A DNA stretch of 53,465 nt from Paludibacteraceae bacterium (GTDB taxonomy: Bacteria > Bacteroidota > Bacteroidia > Bacteroidales > Paludibacteraceae), in contig JAKSNZ010000010.1 in assembly GCA_024405855.1 (NCBI GenBank), positions 1-53,465 on the forward strand. The letters are read 5' to 3'. Positions 35,490 through 45,330 of this stretch are shown here, one piece after another. The stretch's first letter is position 1, and each line of letters opens with the position of its first letter. The position numbers were made by a program, and so were the translations under genes. The notes below the pieces were generated by a model. It saw nothing but the letters and a program-made list of their open reading frames with translations, made no database searches and had not been told where the DNA came from.

Positions 35490-36050
35490 TTATACTGTCA
35501 TTATCTCCTTGTCCTTGGCAATAACGGCATCATCAACCATCTTGATGAATTTATCGTGGATTTTTTGAACCTCTGCTTCTGCATCCTTTTCAACATCCTC
35601 TGGCATTCCATCCTTGATGGCTTTTTTTAGAGCGTCAATAGCATCACGGCGGGCATTACGAATTCCTATCTTGGCGTCCTCTCCCTCTTGTTTTGCCTGC
35701 TTTGACAACTGACGGCGGCGTTCTTCTGTAAGCGGAGGTATTCCTAATCTGATTATTTCACCGTTATTTTCAGGTGTAATACCCACTTCCGATGCCAAAA
35801 TAGCCTTTTCTATCTCCTTTAGCATAGATTTTTCCCATGGTTGAACAACTATGGACTTGGCATCAGGTGTGGTTACATTCGCCACATTTGTAAGAGGTGT
35901 TGGTGTACCGTAATACTCAACTCTTATGCCGTCAAGTATTCTTGGGTTTGCCTTACCCGCTCTGATTCTTGCCAGAGTCTCATCTAAATATGCCATAGCA
36001 TTTTCCATCTTTGCCTTGGCATCACTGAGATTTTTCTCTTTATCTATCAT
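35490..36050 (-). CDS. frr: Ribosome recycling factor
   Basis: The 186-residue protein is full length and typical: [28 protein letters not shown] near the N-terminus and [26 protein letters not shown] in the middle. With EF-G it splits post-termination ribosomes. It follows pyrH, the usual order in bacteria. The 83-base gap to pyrH is filled by inverted octamer arrays. Confidence 0.97.
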   Translation of the reverse strand: MIDKEKNLSDAKAKMENAMAYLDETLARIRAGKANPRILDGIRVEYYGTPTPLTNVANVTTPDAKSIVVQPWEKSMLKEIEKAILASEVGITPENNGEIIRLGIPPLTEERRRQLSKQAKQEGEDAKIGIRNARRDAIDALKKAIKDGMPEDVEKDAEAEVQKIHDKFIKMVDDAVIAKDKEIMTV

Positions 36051-36065
36051 AATTAGTGATTTTAT

Positions 36066-36138
36066 GGTTAATCGGTTAATCGGTTAATCGGCCAATCGAG
36101 GTTTACGATTCACCGATTCACCAGTTTACCAATTCACC
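36066..36138. repeat. Inverted arrays of tandem octamers between pyrH and frr
   Basis: Three GGTTAATC units and one GGCCAATC run from 36066 to 36097. After a 9-base spacer, GATTCACC twice, AGTTTACC and AATTCACC run from 36107 to 36138. The right-hand consensus is the reverse complement of the left except for one base. The last right-hand unit contains the pyrH stop codon (36134-36136). The same octamers form the array at 14086-14117. Confidence 0.85.
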
Positions 36139-36850
36139 GTTTAACTAAAGTTCCTATCTTTTCTCCATTTAGCACCTTTATCAGATTGCCGTAAACATCC
36201 ATATTGAACACATAAATCTTCATTCCGTTCTCCTTACACATAGTGGTGGCGGTCAAGTCCATTACCTTAAGGTTACGGTTATAGATTTCATCATAGGTTA
36301 TTTCATCAAATTTAACGGCATTAGGGTCTTTTTCAGGGTCTGCCGTATAGATTCCATCAACACGTGTACCCTTTAGCATAACATCACATTCAAGTTCTAT
36401 TGCCCTTAGAGATGAGCCTGTATCGGTGGTAAAGAAAGGATTACCCGTGCCGGCAGAGCAAATGACAACATAACCTGAATTCAAATATTCTATAGCTTTC
36501 TCCTTACTATAGAACTCACCTACAGGCTCCATTCTTATAGCAGTAAGCACCTTAACCTTTATATTTTTTGCATTTAGTGCAGAACTTAAAGCCAAACTGT
36601 TAATTACTGTTGCAAGCATTCCCATTTGGTCTCCCTTAACCCGGTCAAAACCTTTTGAAGCACCGCTCAAACCACGGAAAATATTCCCTCCACCTATGAC
36701 AATGGCAACTTGCACTCCCATTTTTGACACTTGTGCAATCTGCTCAGCATAATCATTCAGACGTGTGGAATCTATCCCATACCCCTGCTCGCCCATAAGG
36801 GATTCTCCGCTTAATTTCAACAAAACTCTGTTAAATTCAACTTTTGACAT
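36134..36850 (-). CDS. pyrH: Uridylate kinase
   Basis: Starting at 36850 the protein has 238 residues (MSKVEFNRVLLKLSGESL). The amino-acid-kinase fold shows KLSGE, VIGGGNIFRG, the UMP-binding TGNPFFTTDTGS and the C-terminal VFNM stretch. It makes UDP from UMP. An in-frame ATG at 36871 lies within the predicted -7 promoter element, so I prefer 36850. The final residues VKR and the stop are encoded inside an octamer repeat unit. Confidence 0.96.
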   Translation of the reverse strand: MSKVEFNRVLLKLSGESLMGEQGYGIDSTRLNDYAEQIAQVSKMGVQVAIVIGGGNIFRGLSGASKGFDRVKGDQMGMLATVINSLALSSALNAKNIKVKVLTAIRMEPVGEFYSKEKAIEYLNSGYVVICSAGTGNPFFTTDTGSSLRAIELECDVMLKGTRVDGIYTADPEKDPNAVKFDEITYDEIYNRNLKVMDLTATTMCKENGMKIYVFNMDVYGNLIKVLNGEKIGTLVKR

Positions 36851-36868
36851 AACACTACAAATTTTTAG

Positions 36869-36899
36869 CAAATATACAACTATTTTTTATATATACAAA
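36869..36899 (-). promoter_or_regulatory. Promoter of pyrH
   Basis: On the minus strand TTTG (36899-36896), a 19-base spacer and TATATTTG (36876-36869) match the consensus exactly. The -33 element abuts the terminator stem of the ribosomal operon, so termination and new initiation are packed into about 65 bases. Confidence 0.85.
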
Positions 36900-36932
36900 G
36901 ACCTCCGAAAAGCCTTTGCTTTACGGAGGTCT
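36899..36932 (-). terminator. Terminator hairpin of the ribosomal protein operon
   Basis: AGACCTCCG (minus strand, 36932-36924) pairs perfectly with CGGAGGTCT (36907-36899), and an inner AAAGC/GCTTT stem closes around a four-base loop. It lies 24 bases after the rplQ stop. Only a short, T-poor tail follows because the pyrH promoter begins there. Confidence 0.8.
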
Positions 36933-36955
36933 ATTTGTATGAATTGCATCAAATG

Positions 36956-37486
36956 TTATTCAGCGGCTTTTTCGGCTTTTGGAGCCTTTTCAGCCTTAGG
37001 TGCCTCTTCTGCCTTTGGCGTTTCCTCTATAGGAGTTGCCTCCACAGTTTCCGCTTTAGCGGCTGATTTCTTACCACCACGACGTGTCTTTGATGCCTTC
37101 TTCTCTGATTTGGCATTTAGCATATTCTCATTGTAGTCAACCAATTCAATGAAGCACATTTGTGCAGCATCACCTAAACGGAAGCCTGTTTTAAGAATAC
37201 GAGTATAGCCGCCTGGACGGTCAGCAACACGACTTGAAATTTCACCAAAAAGAAGTGTTACAGCCTCTTTGTCCTGAAGTTGGCTGAATACAACTCTTCT
37301 TGAGTTTGTTGTATCTTCCTTACTCTTTGTTATAAGTGGTTCTACAAACTTACGTAGTTCCTTTGCCTTAGCAAGTGTGGTGTTTATCTTTTTATGTTTG
37401 ATAAGTGACACTGCCATGTTTGCAAGCATGCTGTTACGGTGAGCAGCCTGTCTGCCAAGATGATTGAATTTCTTATTATGTCTCAT
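36956..37486 (-). CDS. rplQ: 50S ribosomal protein L17 with long C-terminal tail
   Basis: The 176-residue protein has the L17 core in its first 115 residues ([28 protein letters not shown]). A tail of about 55 residues follows, low in complexity and rich in Lys, Ala and Glu with repeats of the form KAEKAP. Such extensions are common in Bacteroidota L17 but poorly understood. It is the last gene of the ribosomal cluster, 5 bases after rpoA. Confidence 0.97.
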   Translation of the reverse strand: MRHNKKFNHLGRQAAHRNSMLANMAVSLIKHKKINTTLAKAKELRKFVEPLITKSKEDTTNSRRVVFSQLQDKEAVTLLFGEISSRVADRPGGYTRILKTGFRLGDAAQMCFIELVDYNENMLNAKSEKKASKTRRGGKKSAAKAETVEATPIEETPKAEEAPKAEKAPKAEKAAE

Positions 37487-37491
37487 TTTGA

Positions 37492-38487
37492 TTAATCTTT
37501 ATCAAGTTTATACTTAGAAATATCCATGCCAAATGACAAGTTAAGCTCTGCTAACTTTCCATCAAGTTCAACAAGAGACTTTTTACCAAAGTTACGGAAC
37601 TTAAGCAAGTCATTTCTGTTATATGCCACAAGTTCTGCCAATGTTTCAACATCAGCCGCCTTCAAGCAGTTAAGTGCTCTTACTGACAAGTCAAGGTCAA
37701 CAAGTTTTGTCTTAAGCAATTGACGCATGTGAAGTGACTCCTCATCAAACTCTTCTGAACCGTCATTCTCCTCAAAATCAATAGTGATTTTCTCATCTGA
37801 GAATAACATAAAGTGAAGAATAAGTATTTTGGCAGCCTCTTTCAATGCATCTTTTGGATGAACTGAGCCATCTGTATCTATTTCAATAGTCAGTTTTTCA
37901 AAGTCAGTCTTCTGCTCAACGCGGAAATTATCTACTGTATATTTTACATTGACTATTGGAGTGTAGATTGAGTCAATAGGAATTACGCCAATCTCACCTG
38001 CAAACATTGCACGGTTTTCATCAGCAGGAACCCAACCTCTACCCTTATTGATTGTAAGTTCAATATGAAACTTAGCACTCTTGTCCATTGAACAAATCAG
38101 CTGTTCAGGATTAAGAACCTCAAAACTTGTCAATTTCTTTCCAAGATCACTTGCCTTAAACTCTGTAGTATCTGCTACATCAATACTTATTTTCTCACTC
38201 TCAACACCCTCAACAATTTGTTTCAGGCGAATCTTCTTCAAGTTAAGTATTATGTTGGTAACGTCCTCCATCACTCCAGGAATGGTGGCAAACTCATGCT
38301 GTACACCATCTATCTTAATTGATGTGATGGCATATCCTTCCAATGATGAAAGCAATATACGGCGTAAAGCATTGCCAATAGTGATACCAAATCCAGGTTC
38401 CAATGGACGGAACTCAAATTTACCGTGGAAGTCATCTGCTTCCAACATAATAACTTGTTCTGGTTTTTGAAATGGTAATAAAGCCAT
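37492..38487 (-). CDS. rpoA: RNA polymerase alpha subunit
   Basis: The 331-residue protein has the dimerising N-terminal domain ([25 protein letters not shown]) and the C-terminal DNA- and activator-binding domain ([21 protein letters not shown] to [10 protein letters not shown]) joined by an acidic linker. It assembles the core polymerase. It sits in the alpha cluster between rpsD and rplQ, the standard order. Confidence 0.98.
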   Translation of the reverse strand: MALLPFQKPEQVIMLEADDFHGKFEFRPLEPGFGITIGNALRRILLSSLEGYAITSIKIDGVQHEFATIPGVMEDVTNIILNLKKIRLKQIVEGVESEKISIDVADTTEFKASDLGKKLTSFEVLNPEQLICSMDKSAKFHIELTINKGRGWVPADENRAMFAGEIGVIPIDSIYTPIVNVKYTVDNFRVEQKTDFEKLTIEIDTDGSVHPKDALKEAAKILILHFMLFSDEKITIDFEENDGSEEFDEESLHMRQLLKTKLVDLDLSVRALNCLKAADVETLAELVAYNRNDLLKFRNFGKKSLVELDGKLAELNLSFGMDISKYKLDKD

Positions 38488-38496
38488 AATTCTACA

Positions 38497-39102
38497 TTAT
38501 TTAGAGTAAAGTTCAACTATCAACTGTTCCTTAATATTCTCTGGTATATCCTCTCTGTCAGGCAAATGTAGGAACTTACCTGATTTTGAAGACTCGTCAA
38601 ACTCAATCCATGGATATTTGCTGTGATTGAATCCTGCAAGTGCATCTACAATGTTCTCAAGAGATTTTGATTTCTCTCTAACACCAACAACATCACCTTG
38701 TTTAACTTGATAAGAAGGTATGTTAACAACCTCTCCGTTTACAACAATGTGCTTGTGACTTACAAGTTGACGTGCTGCATTACGTGTCTTTGCTATACCA
38801 AGACGATAAACAACATTATCAAGTCTTGATTCAAGAAGTTGAAGCAGAATTACACCGGTAATACCTTTTGAACGTTGAGCCTTGTCAAACAGATTTGCAA
38901 ACTGTCTTTCAAGAACACCGTATGTATATTTAGCCTTTTGTTTCTCCTTTAACTGAGTACCATACTCTGAAGTTTTACGCTTACGGTTGTTACCATGTTG
39001 TCCTGGAGGATAATTCTTTTTAGTAAGAACTTTATCTGCACCATATATAGCCTCGCCTAACTTACGGGCAATCTTTGTTTTTGGTCCTGTATATCTAGCC
39101 AT
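38497..39102 (-). CDS. rpsD: 30S ribosomal protein S4
   Basis: The 201-residue protein starts the assembly of the 30S body by binding 16S rRNA. The N-terminal region has no cysteines, so this is the zinc-free form. The S4 RNA-binding domain ([32 protein letters not shown]) is intact at about 90-150. In E. coli S4 represses its own alpha operon; nothing in this sequence shows the same here. Confidence 0.97.
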   Translation of the reverse strand: MARYTGPKTKIARKLGEAIYGADKVLTKKNYPPGQHGNNRKRKTSEYGTQLKEKQKAKYTYGVLERQFANLFDKAQRSKGITGVILLQLLESRLDNVVYRLGIAKTRNAARQLVSHKHIVVNGEVVNIPSYQVKQGDVVGVREKSKSLENIVDALAGFNHSKYPWIEFDESSKSGKFLHLPDREDIPENIKEQLIVELYSK

Positions 39103-39132
39103 TTTATAAAATTTTTAGATGTTAAACTGAAA

Positions 39133-39522
39133 TTAAACTCTACGTCTCTTTGGAGGGCGGCAACCGTTGTGTGGCAATGGAGTTACATCAATAATCTCTG
39201 CAACTTCAATATTAGCGGCGGCTACGGCACGAATTGCGGATTCACGTCCGTTACCCGGTCCCTTTACATATGCCTTAACTTTTCTAAGTCCAAGGTCGTA
39301 TGCAACCTTAGCACAATCCTGTGCTGCCATTTGTGCAGCATAAGGAGTGTTTTTCTTAGAACCACGGAAACCCATTTTACCTGCTGAAGACCAAGAGATA
39401 ACTTCTCCGTCCTGGTTTGCAATGGTAACAATAATGTTATTGAATGAAGAATAAACATGGACTTGTCCAGTTCCTTCAATTTTCACTGTTTTTTTCTTAG
39501 CAGCGGCAGTCTTTTTTGCCAT
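39133..39522 (-). CDS. rpsK: 30S ribosomal protein S11
   Basis: The 129-residue protein has the S11 signatures [16 protein letters not shown] and the conserved end [16 protein letters not shown]. It lies on the platform of the small subunit near the mRNA exit. The Lys/Ala-rich first dozen residues are a normal extension. It lies between rpsM and rpsD. Confidence 0.98.
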   Translation of the reverse strand: MAKKTAAAKKKTVKIEGTGQVHVYSSFNNIIVTIANQDGEVISWSSAGKMGFRGSKKNTPYAAQMAAQDCAKVAYDLGLRKVKAYVKGPGNGRESAIRAVAAANIEVAEIIDVTPLPHNGCRPPKRRRV

Positions 39523-39553
39523 ATTCTTAAAATTTTTGAGTTAGACAAATTAA

Positions 39554-39934
39554 TTACTTGGTTGCCTTCTTCTTGTTAGCAACTGTTTTCTTCTTACCCT
39601 TACGAGTACGTGCGTTGTTCTTTGTACTTTGACCACGTACAGGCAAGCCTAAACGGTGGCGGATACCACGATAGCAACCTATATCCATAAGGCGCTTGAT
39701 GTTCAATTGAACTTCAGAACGCAAATCACCCTCAACCTTGAATGTAGAGGAAATGATGTCACGAATCTTTGATGCCTGGTCATCTGTCCAGTCCTGCACC
39801 TTAATGTCTTTGTCTACTCCGGCAGCGGCAAGTATTTTGTTTGCACTGCTTCTTCCAATTCCGTAGATATAGGTTAAACCTATTTCACCTCTCTTGTTTT
39901 GAGGTAAATCTACTCCAGCGATTCTTATAGCCAT
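39554..39934 (-). CDS. rpsM: 30S ribosomal protein S13
   Basis: The 126-residue protein begins [25 protein letters not shown] and carries the helix-two-turn-helix and the conserved basic [14 protein letters not shown] stretch. It sits in the 30S head and contacts tRNA and the large subunit. The Lys-rich C-terminal tail is typical. Confidence 0.98.
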   Translation of the reverse strand: MAIRIAGVDLPQNKRGEIGLTYIYGIGRSSANKILAAAGVDKDIKVQDWTDDQASKIRDIISSTFKVEGDLRSEVQLNIKRLMDIGCYRGIRHRLGLPVRGQSTKNNARTRKGKKKTVANKKKATK

Positions 39935-39961
39935 AAACTATTAGTATAAAAAATTAATTAA

Positions 39962-40078
39962 TTAACCTTGACGTTGTTTCATTTTAGGGTCTTTTTTGTT
40001 GATAACATATAAACGACCTTTTCTGCGTACGATTTTGCAATCGTCATTACGTTTCTTAACAGAAGCTCTTACTTTCAT
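39962..40078 (-). CDS. rpmJ: 50S ribosomal protein L36, zinc-free form
   Basis: A short gene of 38 codons beginning [20 protein letters not shown] and ending DPKMKQRQG. The zinc ligands of the classical form (three Cys and one His) are reduced to one cysteine, so this is the C-minus type. It lies between infA and rpsM, its normal place in the alpha cluster. Confidence 0.96.
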   Translation of the reverse strand: MKVRASVKKRNDDCKIVRRKGRLYVINKKDPKMKQRQG

Positions 40079-40094
40079 TGTCTTATAATTTTAA

Positions 40095-40313
40095 TTATTT
40101 GTATCTGAATGAGATTCTTCCTTTTGACAAATCATATGGAGACATTTCAACACGAACTTTGTCTCCTGGCAATATTTTAATGTAGTGCATACGCATCTTA
40201 CCTGATATATGGGCGGTTATCTCATGTCCGTTTTCAAGTTGGACACGAAACATTGCATTTGACAATGCTTCAAGAATGGTTCCGTCCTGCTCTATTGCCG
40301 CTTGTTTTGCCAT
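40095..40313 (-). CDS. infA: Translation initiation factor IF-1
   Basis: The 72-residue single OB-fold protein ([37 protein letters not shown]) is of normal length. It binds the 30S A site during initiation. It starts 1 base after the map stop and lies 16 bases before rpmJ. Confidence 0.98.
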   Translation of the reverse strand: MAKQAAIEQDGTILEALSNAMFRVQLENGHEITAHISGKMRMHYIKILPGDKVRVEMSPYDLSKGRISFRYK

Positions 40314-40314
40314 A

Positions 40315-41094
40315 TTATTGTTTGTTTTTTATTACTTCATCTACAAAATCAAAAGATGATAATATCTCTGCCTTACCTGCATGAACTGCAATTGTATGCT
40401 CAAAATGAGCGGAAGGCTTACGGTCTATTGTTCTTACAGTCCAACCGTCCTTTTCAAAGACTACAGCCTTGTTTCCCATATTAATCATAGGCTCTATGGC
40501 TATAACCATACCCTCCTTAAGCATTATACCTTGTCCCCTTTTACCAAAATTAGGAACCTCAGGTGCTTCATGCATATCCTTACCTACGCCGTGTCCTACC
40601 AAATCCCTGACAACTGAATATCCGTTGGATTCACAATGCTTTTGAATAGCATGACCTATGTCTCCAATCCTGTTACCTTCAACTGCCTTTTCAATACCAA
40701 GATAAAGAGCCTCTCTGGTTGTCTTCAAAAGTCTTTTGACCTTATCATCAACTTCACCCACACAAAATGTGAATGCAGAATCACCATAAAAGCCGTCAAC
40801 TATTGTTCCGCAATCAACAGAGACAATGTCACCATCTTTAAGTTGGTACGATGACGGGATTCCGTGAACCACGTTTTCATTAACTGAAACACATAGCGTA
40901 TTAGGAAATCCGCTGTAACCAAGGAAACCTGGAGTTGCTCCGTTTGACCTGATAAAGTCTTCTGCAATCTTATCAAGTTCCAAGGTTGTAACCCCTGGTT
41001 TAATAGCCTTTCCAACTTCAGCAAGAGTCTTGCCCACCAGTTGGTTTGCCCTTTTCAAGGTGGCTATCTCATCAGGTGTCTTAAGATATATCAT
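40315..41094 (-). CDS. map: Methionine aminopeptidase, type I
   Basis: The 259-residue enzyme removes the initiator methionine from new proteins. The five metal ligands can be placed in [16 protein letters not shown] (two Asp), [10 protein letters not shown] (His), IAIEPM (Glu) and FEHTIAVH (Glu). The map-infA pairing after secY is typical of Bacteroidota; adk is absent from this position. Confidence 0.97.
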   Translation of the reverse strand: MIYLKTPDEIATLKRANQLVGKTLAEVGKAIKPGVTTLELDKIAEDFIRSNGATPGFLGYSGFPNTLCVSVNENVVHGIPSSYQLKDGDIVSVDCGTIVDGFYGDSAFTFCVGEVDDKVKRLLKTTREALYLGIEKAVEGNRIGDIGHAIQKHCESNGYSVVRDLVGHGVGKDMHEAPEVPNFGKRGQGIMLKEGMVIAIEPMINMGNKAVVFEKDGWTVRTIDRKPSAHFEHTIAVHAGKAEILSSFDFVDEVIKNKQ

Positions 41095-41105
41095 TCTTTC
41101 AAATA

Positions 41106-42437
41106 TTAATAGATAGCGCCTCTACCTTTAATTCTTGTACCGTTTCCGCCAAATCCGTCATAGTGACGATTGACAAGATACGTTTCAATCTGTTGCAATG
41201 TATCAAGTATAACACCAACCATAATTAGCAGAGATGTACCTCCAAAGAATTGAGAGAATGCCTGGCTTACACCAAACATACTTGCAAAAGCGGGAAGTAT
41301 GGCAACTATGCCAAGGAATATTGAACCTGGCAATGTTATACGAGACATAATTGTATCAAGATATTCAGCAGTCTTCTTTCCAGGTTTGATACCAGGAATA
41401 AAACCGTTGTTACGTTTCATCTCCTCAGACATTTGAGTTGGATTAATGATAACGGCGGTATAGAAATATGTGAACAAAATGATAAGCAGGAAGAATACCA
41501 AATTGTACCAGAATCCGTCATTATTCAAGAATGCCATTGCAAATGAGCTGATTTCACCTTTCTGAGCAAAATATCCAATAAGGGATGCAGGAATGAACAT
41601 GATAGCCTGAGCAAAGATGATAGGCATTACGTTTGCCGCATTAACCTTTAGAGGAATAAACTGACGTACACCACCATATTGTTTGTTTCCCACAACACGC
41701 TTTGCATATTGAACAGGGACCCTACGGACACCTTGTACAAGCAGTATTGCAAGAGCAATTACAATAAGAAGGAATACAATTTCAGCAATGAACATAACCA
41801 AACCACCTGCGGTTTCTGTAAGTCTTGACGTGAACTCTCCAAAGAGTGCTCTTGGCAAACGAGCTACAATACCAATCATAATTATGAGTGATATACCGTT
41901 TCCAACACCCCTCTCTGTAATTCTTTCACCTAACCAAAGAACAAACATACTGCCTGCGGCAAGAATGAACGTTGAAGTCCACATGAAAAACGCACCTGTA
42001 GGAACAGCACCTCCAAGTTGCATCTTGAGGTTCAAAAGGTAAGCAGGACCCTGTATAAGCAGAATAAGAACCGTCAGATAACGGGTTATCTGATTAATCT
42101 TACGATGTCCGCTTTCACCCTCCTGTTGCAACTTCTTGAAGTATGGGAAAGCCATACCTAAAAGTTGAACCACAATGGATGCGGAGATGTAAGGCATAAT
42201 ACCAAGCGCAAAAATAGACGCATTGGAAAATGCTCCTCCTGAGAACATATCAAGAAGCATCATAAGACCACCCTCTGTTTGAGTTGCCAATGCTGAAAGC
42301 TGGGCAGGGTCAATTCCAGGTAGAGTTATGAAAGAACCAAAACGATAGATAATGACAAACAAGAATGTTATGCCTAATCTCTCCTTCAGTTCCTCTATCT
42401 TGAAGATGTTTTTAATTGTTTCTATAAATTTTTTCAT
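41106..42437 (-). CDS. secY: Protein translocase subunit SecY
   Basis: The 443-residue protein is the channel of the Sec translocon. About ten membrane helices can be followed, with the family stretches FGSFITLPGIDP near the N-terminus, GIGNGISLIIMIGI-like ERGVGNGISLI, and NPTQMSEEMKRNNGFIPGIKPG. It lies between rplO and map, the standard order in the spc cluster. Confidence 0.98.
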   Translation of the reverse strand: MKKFIETIKNIFKIEELKERLGITFLFVIIYRFGSFITLPGIDPAQLSALATQTEGGLMMLLDMFSGGAFSNASIFALGIMPYISASIVVQLLGMAFPYFKKLQQEGESGHRKINQITRYLTVLILLIQGPAYLLNLKMQLGGAVPTGAFFMWTSTFILAAGSMFVLWLGERITERGVGNGISLIIMIGIVARLPRALFGEFTSRLTETAGGLVMFIAEIVFLLIVIALAILLVQGVRRVPVQYAKRVVGNKQYGGVRQFIPLKVNAANVMPIIFAQAIMFIPASLIGYFAQKGEISSFAMAFLNNDGFWYNLVFFLLIILFTYFYTAVIINPTQMSEEMKRNNGFIPGIKPGKKTAEYLDTIMSRITLPGSIFLGIVAILPAFASMFGVSQAFSQFFGGTSLLIMVGVILDTLQQIETYLVNRHYDGFGGNGTRIKGRGAIY

Positions 42438-42450
42438 ATCTGTGAAAAGA

Positions 42451-42897
42451 TTATAAAATTACTACACTGCCACCGGCTTTTTCAATAGCCTCCTTAGCAG
42501 CGGCAGAGAATGCGTTTGCTGACACCTCAAGTTTAGCGGTAAGAGTACCTTTTGCAAGAATCTTAACAAGAGACTTTGAAGACACAAAACCGGCTTCTAT
42601 AAGGTCAGCCAACCCAATTTTATCAAGTTTCTTTGCTTCAGCAATGCTTTGAAGAGTAGAAAGGTTAATTGCCTTATACTCAACTTTGTTGAAGTTTTTG
42701 AAACCGAATTTAGGAAGACGACGCTGCATAGGCATTTGACCACCTTCAAAACCAATCTTCTTCTTGTATCCTGAACGTGACTTTGCACCCTTGTGTCCTC
42801 TTGTTGAAGTGCCGCCCAAACCTGAACCGGCACCACGACCAACTCTTTTACGTATCTTTACTGAACCCTCTGCAGGTTTCAAACTACTTAAATCCAT
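42451..42897 (-). CDS. rplO: 50S ribosomal protein L15
   Basis: The 148-residue protein has the Gly/Arg-rich N-terminal extension of L15 (KRVGRGAGSGLGGTSTRGHKG) that reaches into 23S rRNA, and a C-terminal globular domain. It is a late-assembly protein. It lies between rpmD and secY. Confidence 0.98.
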   Translation of the reverse strand: MDLSSLKPAEGSVKIRKRVGRGAGSGLGGTSTRGHKGAKSRSGYKKKIGFEGGQMPMQRRLPKFGFKNFNKVEYKAINLSTLQSIAEAKKLDKIGLADLIEAGFVSSKSLVKILAKGTLTAKLEVSANAFSAAAKEAIEKAGGSVVIL

Positions 42898-42929
42898 TTT
42901 CTTAATTTTTTTGAATGTTAAACACCGGG

Positions 42930-43106
42930 TTACTTCACAACCTCAACCAAATGAGTCACTTTGGCAATCATGCCAAGAATTTGTGGAGTTTCCTCAAGTT
43001 CCACTACTGAATTTACTTTTCTCAAGCCAAGTGAATCCAATGTCAGTTTTTGAACCTTAGGGACATTGATTCTGCTCTTTACTTGTTTTACCTTAATCTT
43101 AGCCAT
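42930..43106 (-). CDS. rpmD: 50S ribosomal protein L30
   Basis: A short gene of 58 codons beginning MAKIKVKQVKSRINVPK, with the L30 core TLDSLGLRKVNSVVELE and the end VTHLVEVVK. Length and position between rpsE and rplO are normal. It ends 32 bases before rplO. Confidence 0.96.
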   Translation of the reverse strand: MAKIKVKQVKSRINVPKVQKLTLDSLGLRKVNSVVELEETPQILGMIAKVTHLVEVVK

Positions 43107-43114
43107 AATGTTAA

Positions 43115-43636
43115 TTATTTACCGGTAAACACTTTATCTATTGACACTCCTCTGTTCTTAGCCACTGTATATGCGTCTCTCATTTGAGAAAGAGCAAGAA
43201 TTGTAGCCTTAACAAGGTTATGAGGGTTTGATGAACCTTTTGACTTAGCAAGAACGTCAGTTACACCAACACTCTCAAGTACGGCACGCATAGCACCACC
43301 GGCCTTAACACCGGTACCGGTTGTTGCCGGTTTCAGGAACACCTCAGAACCTCTGAACTTAGCGGTCTGCTCATGAGGAATTGTACCCTTAAGAACAGGA
43401 ACCTTAATAAGATTGTTCTTTGCTGCGTCAACGCCTTTTTGAATGGCAGTTGTTACCTCGCCAGCCTTACCTAAGCCGTAGCCAATTACTCCATCTTCAT
43501 TGCCTACAACAACGATAGCGGCAAATGTGAAAGTTCTACCACCTTTTGTTACCTTAGTAACACGATTGATGGCAACCAATCTGTCTTTCAATTCGCCATC
43601 GTTAGCTAATCTCTCTGTATTTTTATTATCTGCCAT
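43115..43636 (-). CDS. rpsE: 30S ribosomal protein S5
   Basis: The 173-residue protein has the double-stranded-RNA-binding-like N-terminal domain ([23 protein letters not shown]) and the S5 C-terminal domain ([19 protein letters not shown]). It contributes to decoding accuracy and to the mRNA entry site. It starts 5 bases after rplR. Confidence 0.98.
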   Translation of the reverse strand: MADNKNTERLANDGELKDRLVAINRVTKVTKGGRTFTFAAIVVVGNEDGVIGYGLGKAGEVTTAIQKGVDAAKNNLIKVPVLKGTIPHEQTAKFRGSEVFLKPATTGTGVKAGGAMRAVLESVGVTDVLAKSKGSSNPHNLVKATILALSQMRDAYTVAKNRGVSIDKVFTGK

Positions 43637-43641
43637 AGCGT

Positions 43642-43998
43642 TTAGAATTTAAGTCCTGCATTACGAGCGGCTTCCGCCAATTCCTTTACTCTACCGTGGT
43701 AAATGAACCCGTTACGGTCAAACACTACGGTTTCTATACCGGCTGCAATAGCCTTCTTGGCAATAAGTTCACCAACTTTGGCTGATTTCTCAGTTTTAGT
43801 AAGTTTATCCTTAATTGTCTGAGATGATTCAGATACAAGTGTTGTACCTATTCCACCATTTGCGGTATCGTCAATAATTTGAGCATAAATCTCAGTATTG
43901 CTTCTAAATACCGATAAACGTGGTCTTGAAGAGGTGCCTTTGACTTTGCTGCGGACACCTGCTTTAATCTTCAATCTTCTAGCTGTCTTATCTATCAT
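43642..43998 (-). CDS. rplR: 50S ribosomal protein L18
   Basis: The 118-residue protein binds 5S rRNA in the central protuberance. The family pattern [20 protein letters not shown] and the end [20 protein letters not shown] are clear. It lies between rplF and rpsE. Confidence 0.98.
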   Translation of the reverse strand: MIDKTARRLKIKAGVRSKVKGTSSRPRLSVFRSNTEIYAQIIDDTANGGIGTTLVSESSQTIKDKLTKTEKSAKVGELIAKKAIAAGIETVVFDRNGFIYHGRVKELAEAARNAGLKF

Positions 43999-44013
43999 AG
44001 CAATATCATTTTA

Positions 44014-44568
44014 TTATTTAGCACCTGCTGACTTACCAGCCTTTCTACGAATCTGTTCGCCAACAAACTTAACACCCTTACCCTTGTAAGGCTCCGGCAT
44101 ACGGAATGAACGAAGTTTGGCACAAACCTGACCCAAAAGTTGTTTGTCACAAGACTCCAACATTACAAGTGGGTTCTGGTTTCTCTCACTCTTGGTTTCA
44201 ACCTTTATTTCAGGAGCAAGCTTTACAAAGATGTTGTGAGTAAAACCAAGAGCCAACTCAAGCACCTGACCTTGATTTGATGCACGGAAACCTACACCAA
44301 CAAGTTCAAGAGTCTGTTTATAACCCTCAGAAACACCTACAACCATATTATGTATCAAAGCACGATACAAACCGTGTTTTGCACGAGTCTCTTTTTCATC
44401 ATTAGGACGTGATACATGAACCTGCTCATCCTTAACCTCAACTTTAATTGATGGGTCAATAGTCTGTTTCAGTTCACCTTTAGGTCCTTTAACTATAACC
44501 TCATTACCGTTTACAGTAATTGTTACGCCTTTTGGCATATTAATAGGCAAATTACCAATTCTTGACAT
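44014..44568 (-). CDS. rplF: 50S ribosomal protein L6
   Basis: The 184-residue protein consists of two similar L6 domains (MSRIGNLPINMPKGV; the C-terminal PEPYKGKGVKF motif). It sits near the GTPase-associated centre. Unusually for this phylum the start is preceded by a strong purine-rich Shine-Dalgarno-like sequence (GGGAGGAGGAAAG). Confidence 0.98.
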   Translation of the reverse strand: MSRIGNLPINMPKGVTITVNGNEVIVKGPKGELKQTIDPSIKVEVKDEQVHVSRPNDEKETRAKHGLYRALIHNMVVGVSEGYKQTLELVGVGFRASNQGQVLELALGFTHNIFVKLAPEIKVETKSERNQNPLVMLESCDKQLLGQVCAKLRSFRMPEPYKGKGVKFVGEQIRRKAGKSAGAK

Positions 44569-44586
44569 AATCTTTCCTCCTCCCTA

Positions 44587-44982
44587 TTAATAAACATAAC
44601 ATAAAACTTCACCGCCAACATTCTGTTCACGGGCCTCCTTATCGGTCATAACACCTTTAGAGGTAGAGATAATAGCGATACCCAAACCATTAAGAACTCT
44701 TGGAAGTTCTTTATGACCTGAGTATTTACGCAAACCTGGGGTAGAAACACGCTCCAGTTTTTTGATTGCGTTAACTTTGTTTGACGGGTCATACTTCAAG
44801 GCAATCTTTATTGTTCCTTGAGGACCATCTTCAATGAACTTGTAGTTAAGGATAAAGCCCTGCTCGAACAATATCCTTGTAAGTTCTTTCTTTAGATTTG
44901 ACGCCGGCACATCAACCACTTTGTGGCCTGCCTTTATTGCATTACGCAAACGCGTCAAATAATCTGCAATTGGATCTGTCAT
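44587..44982 (-). CDS. rpsH: 30S ribosomal protein S8
   Basis: The 131-residue protein ([16 protein letters not shown]-terminal [20 protein letters not shown]) binds the central domain of 16S rRNA. In E. coli it represses the spc operon by binding mRNA near rplE; a small hairpin is present here in the gap upstream, but it is not an evident S8 site. Confidence 0.98.
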   Translation of the reverse strand: MTDPIADYLTRLRNAIKAGHKVVDVPASNLKKELTRILFEQGFILNYKFIEDGPQGTIKIALKYDPSNKVNAIKKLERVSTPGLRKYSGHKELPRVLNGLGIAIISTSKGVMTDKEAREQNVGGEVLCYVY

Positions 44983-45003
44983 TTTTTTGAATTTTTAAAT
45001 TAA

Positions 45004-45018
45004 TCCGGACTACCCGGA
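45004..45018. other. Small perfect hairpin between rpsN and rpsH
   Basis: TCCGG and CCGGA pair around a five-base loop in an otherwise AT-rich 72-base gap, one of the largest gaps in the ribosomal cluster. It may be an mRNA processing or protein-binding structure; there is no T run. Confidence 0.35.
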
Positions 45019-45054
45019 CAATATTTATTAATTAACTCTCTTTATTGTGGTTTA

Positions 45055-45324
45055 TTACCAACTTGCCTTCTTAACTCCCGGAATAAGTCCCTTAGATGCC
45101 ATTTCACGGAATTGAATACGAGAAATTCCAAAAAGACGGATATATCCTTTTGGACGTCCTGTTATCTTGCAACGGTTGTGAAGACGTACAGGAGATGCGT
45201 TCTTTGGAATGCTCTGCAAGGCTTCATAGTTACCTTCAGCCTTATACTGAGCCCTTTTTGCTGCATATTTCTCTACCATTTTGGCTCTCTTAACCTCACG
45301 GGCTTTCATTGATTCTTTTGCCAT
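45055..45324 (-). CDS. rpsN: 30S ribosomal protein S14, zinc-free long form
   Basis: The 89-residue protein has the conserved end [25 protein letters not shown] split over the usual motif, with only one cysteine, so it is the long zinc-free type. It lies in the 30S head. Gene order rplE-rpsN-rpsH is standard. Confidence 0.97.
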   Translation of the reverse strand: MAKESMKAREVKRAKMVEKYAAKRAQYKAEGNYEALQSIPKNASPVRLHNRCKITGRPKGYIRLFGISRIQFREMASKGLIPGVKKASW

Positions 45325-45330
45325 AATCTA

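Noticed and set aside
36851..36871. Upstream start for pyrH
   Set aside because: The ATG at 36871 overlaps the -7 promoter element, so it would not be in the transcript.
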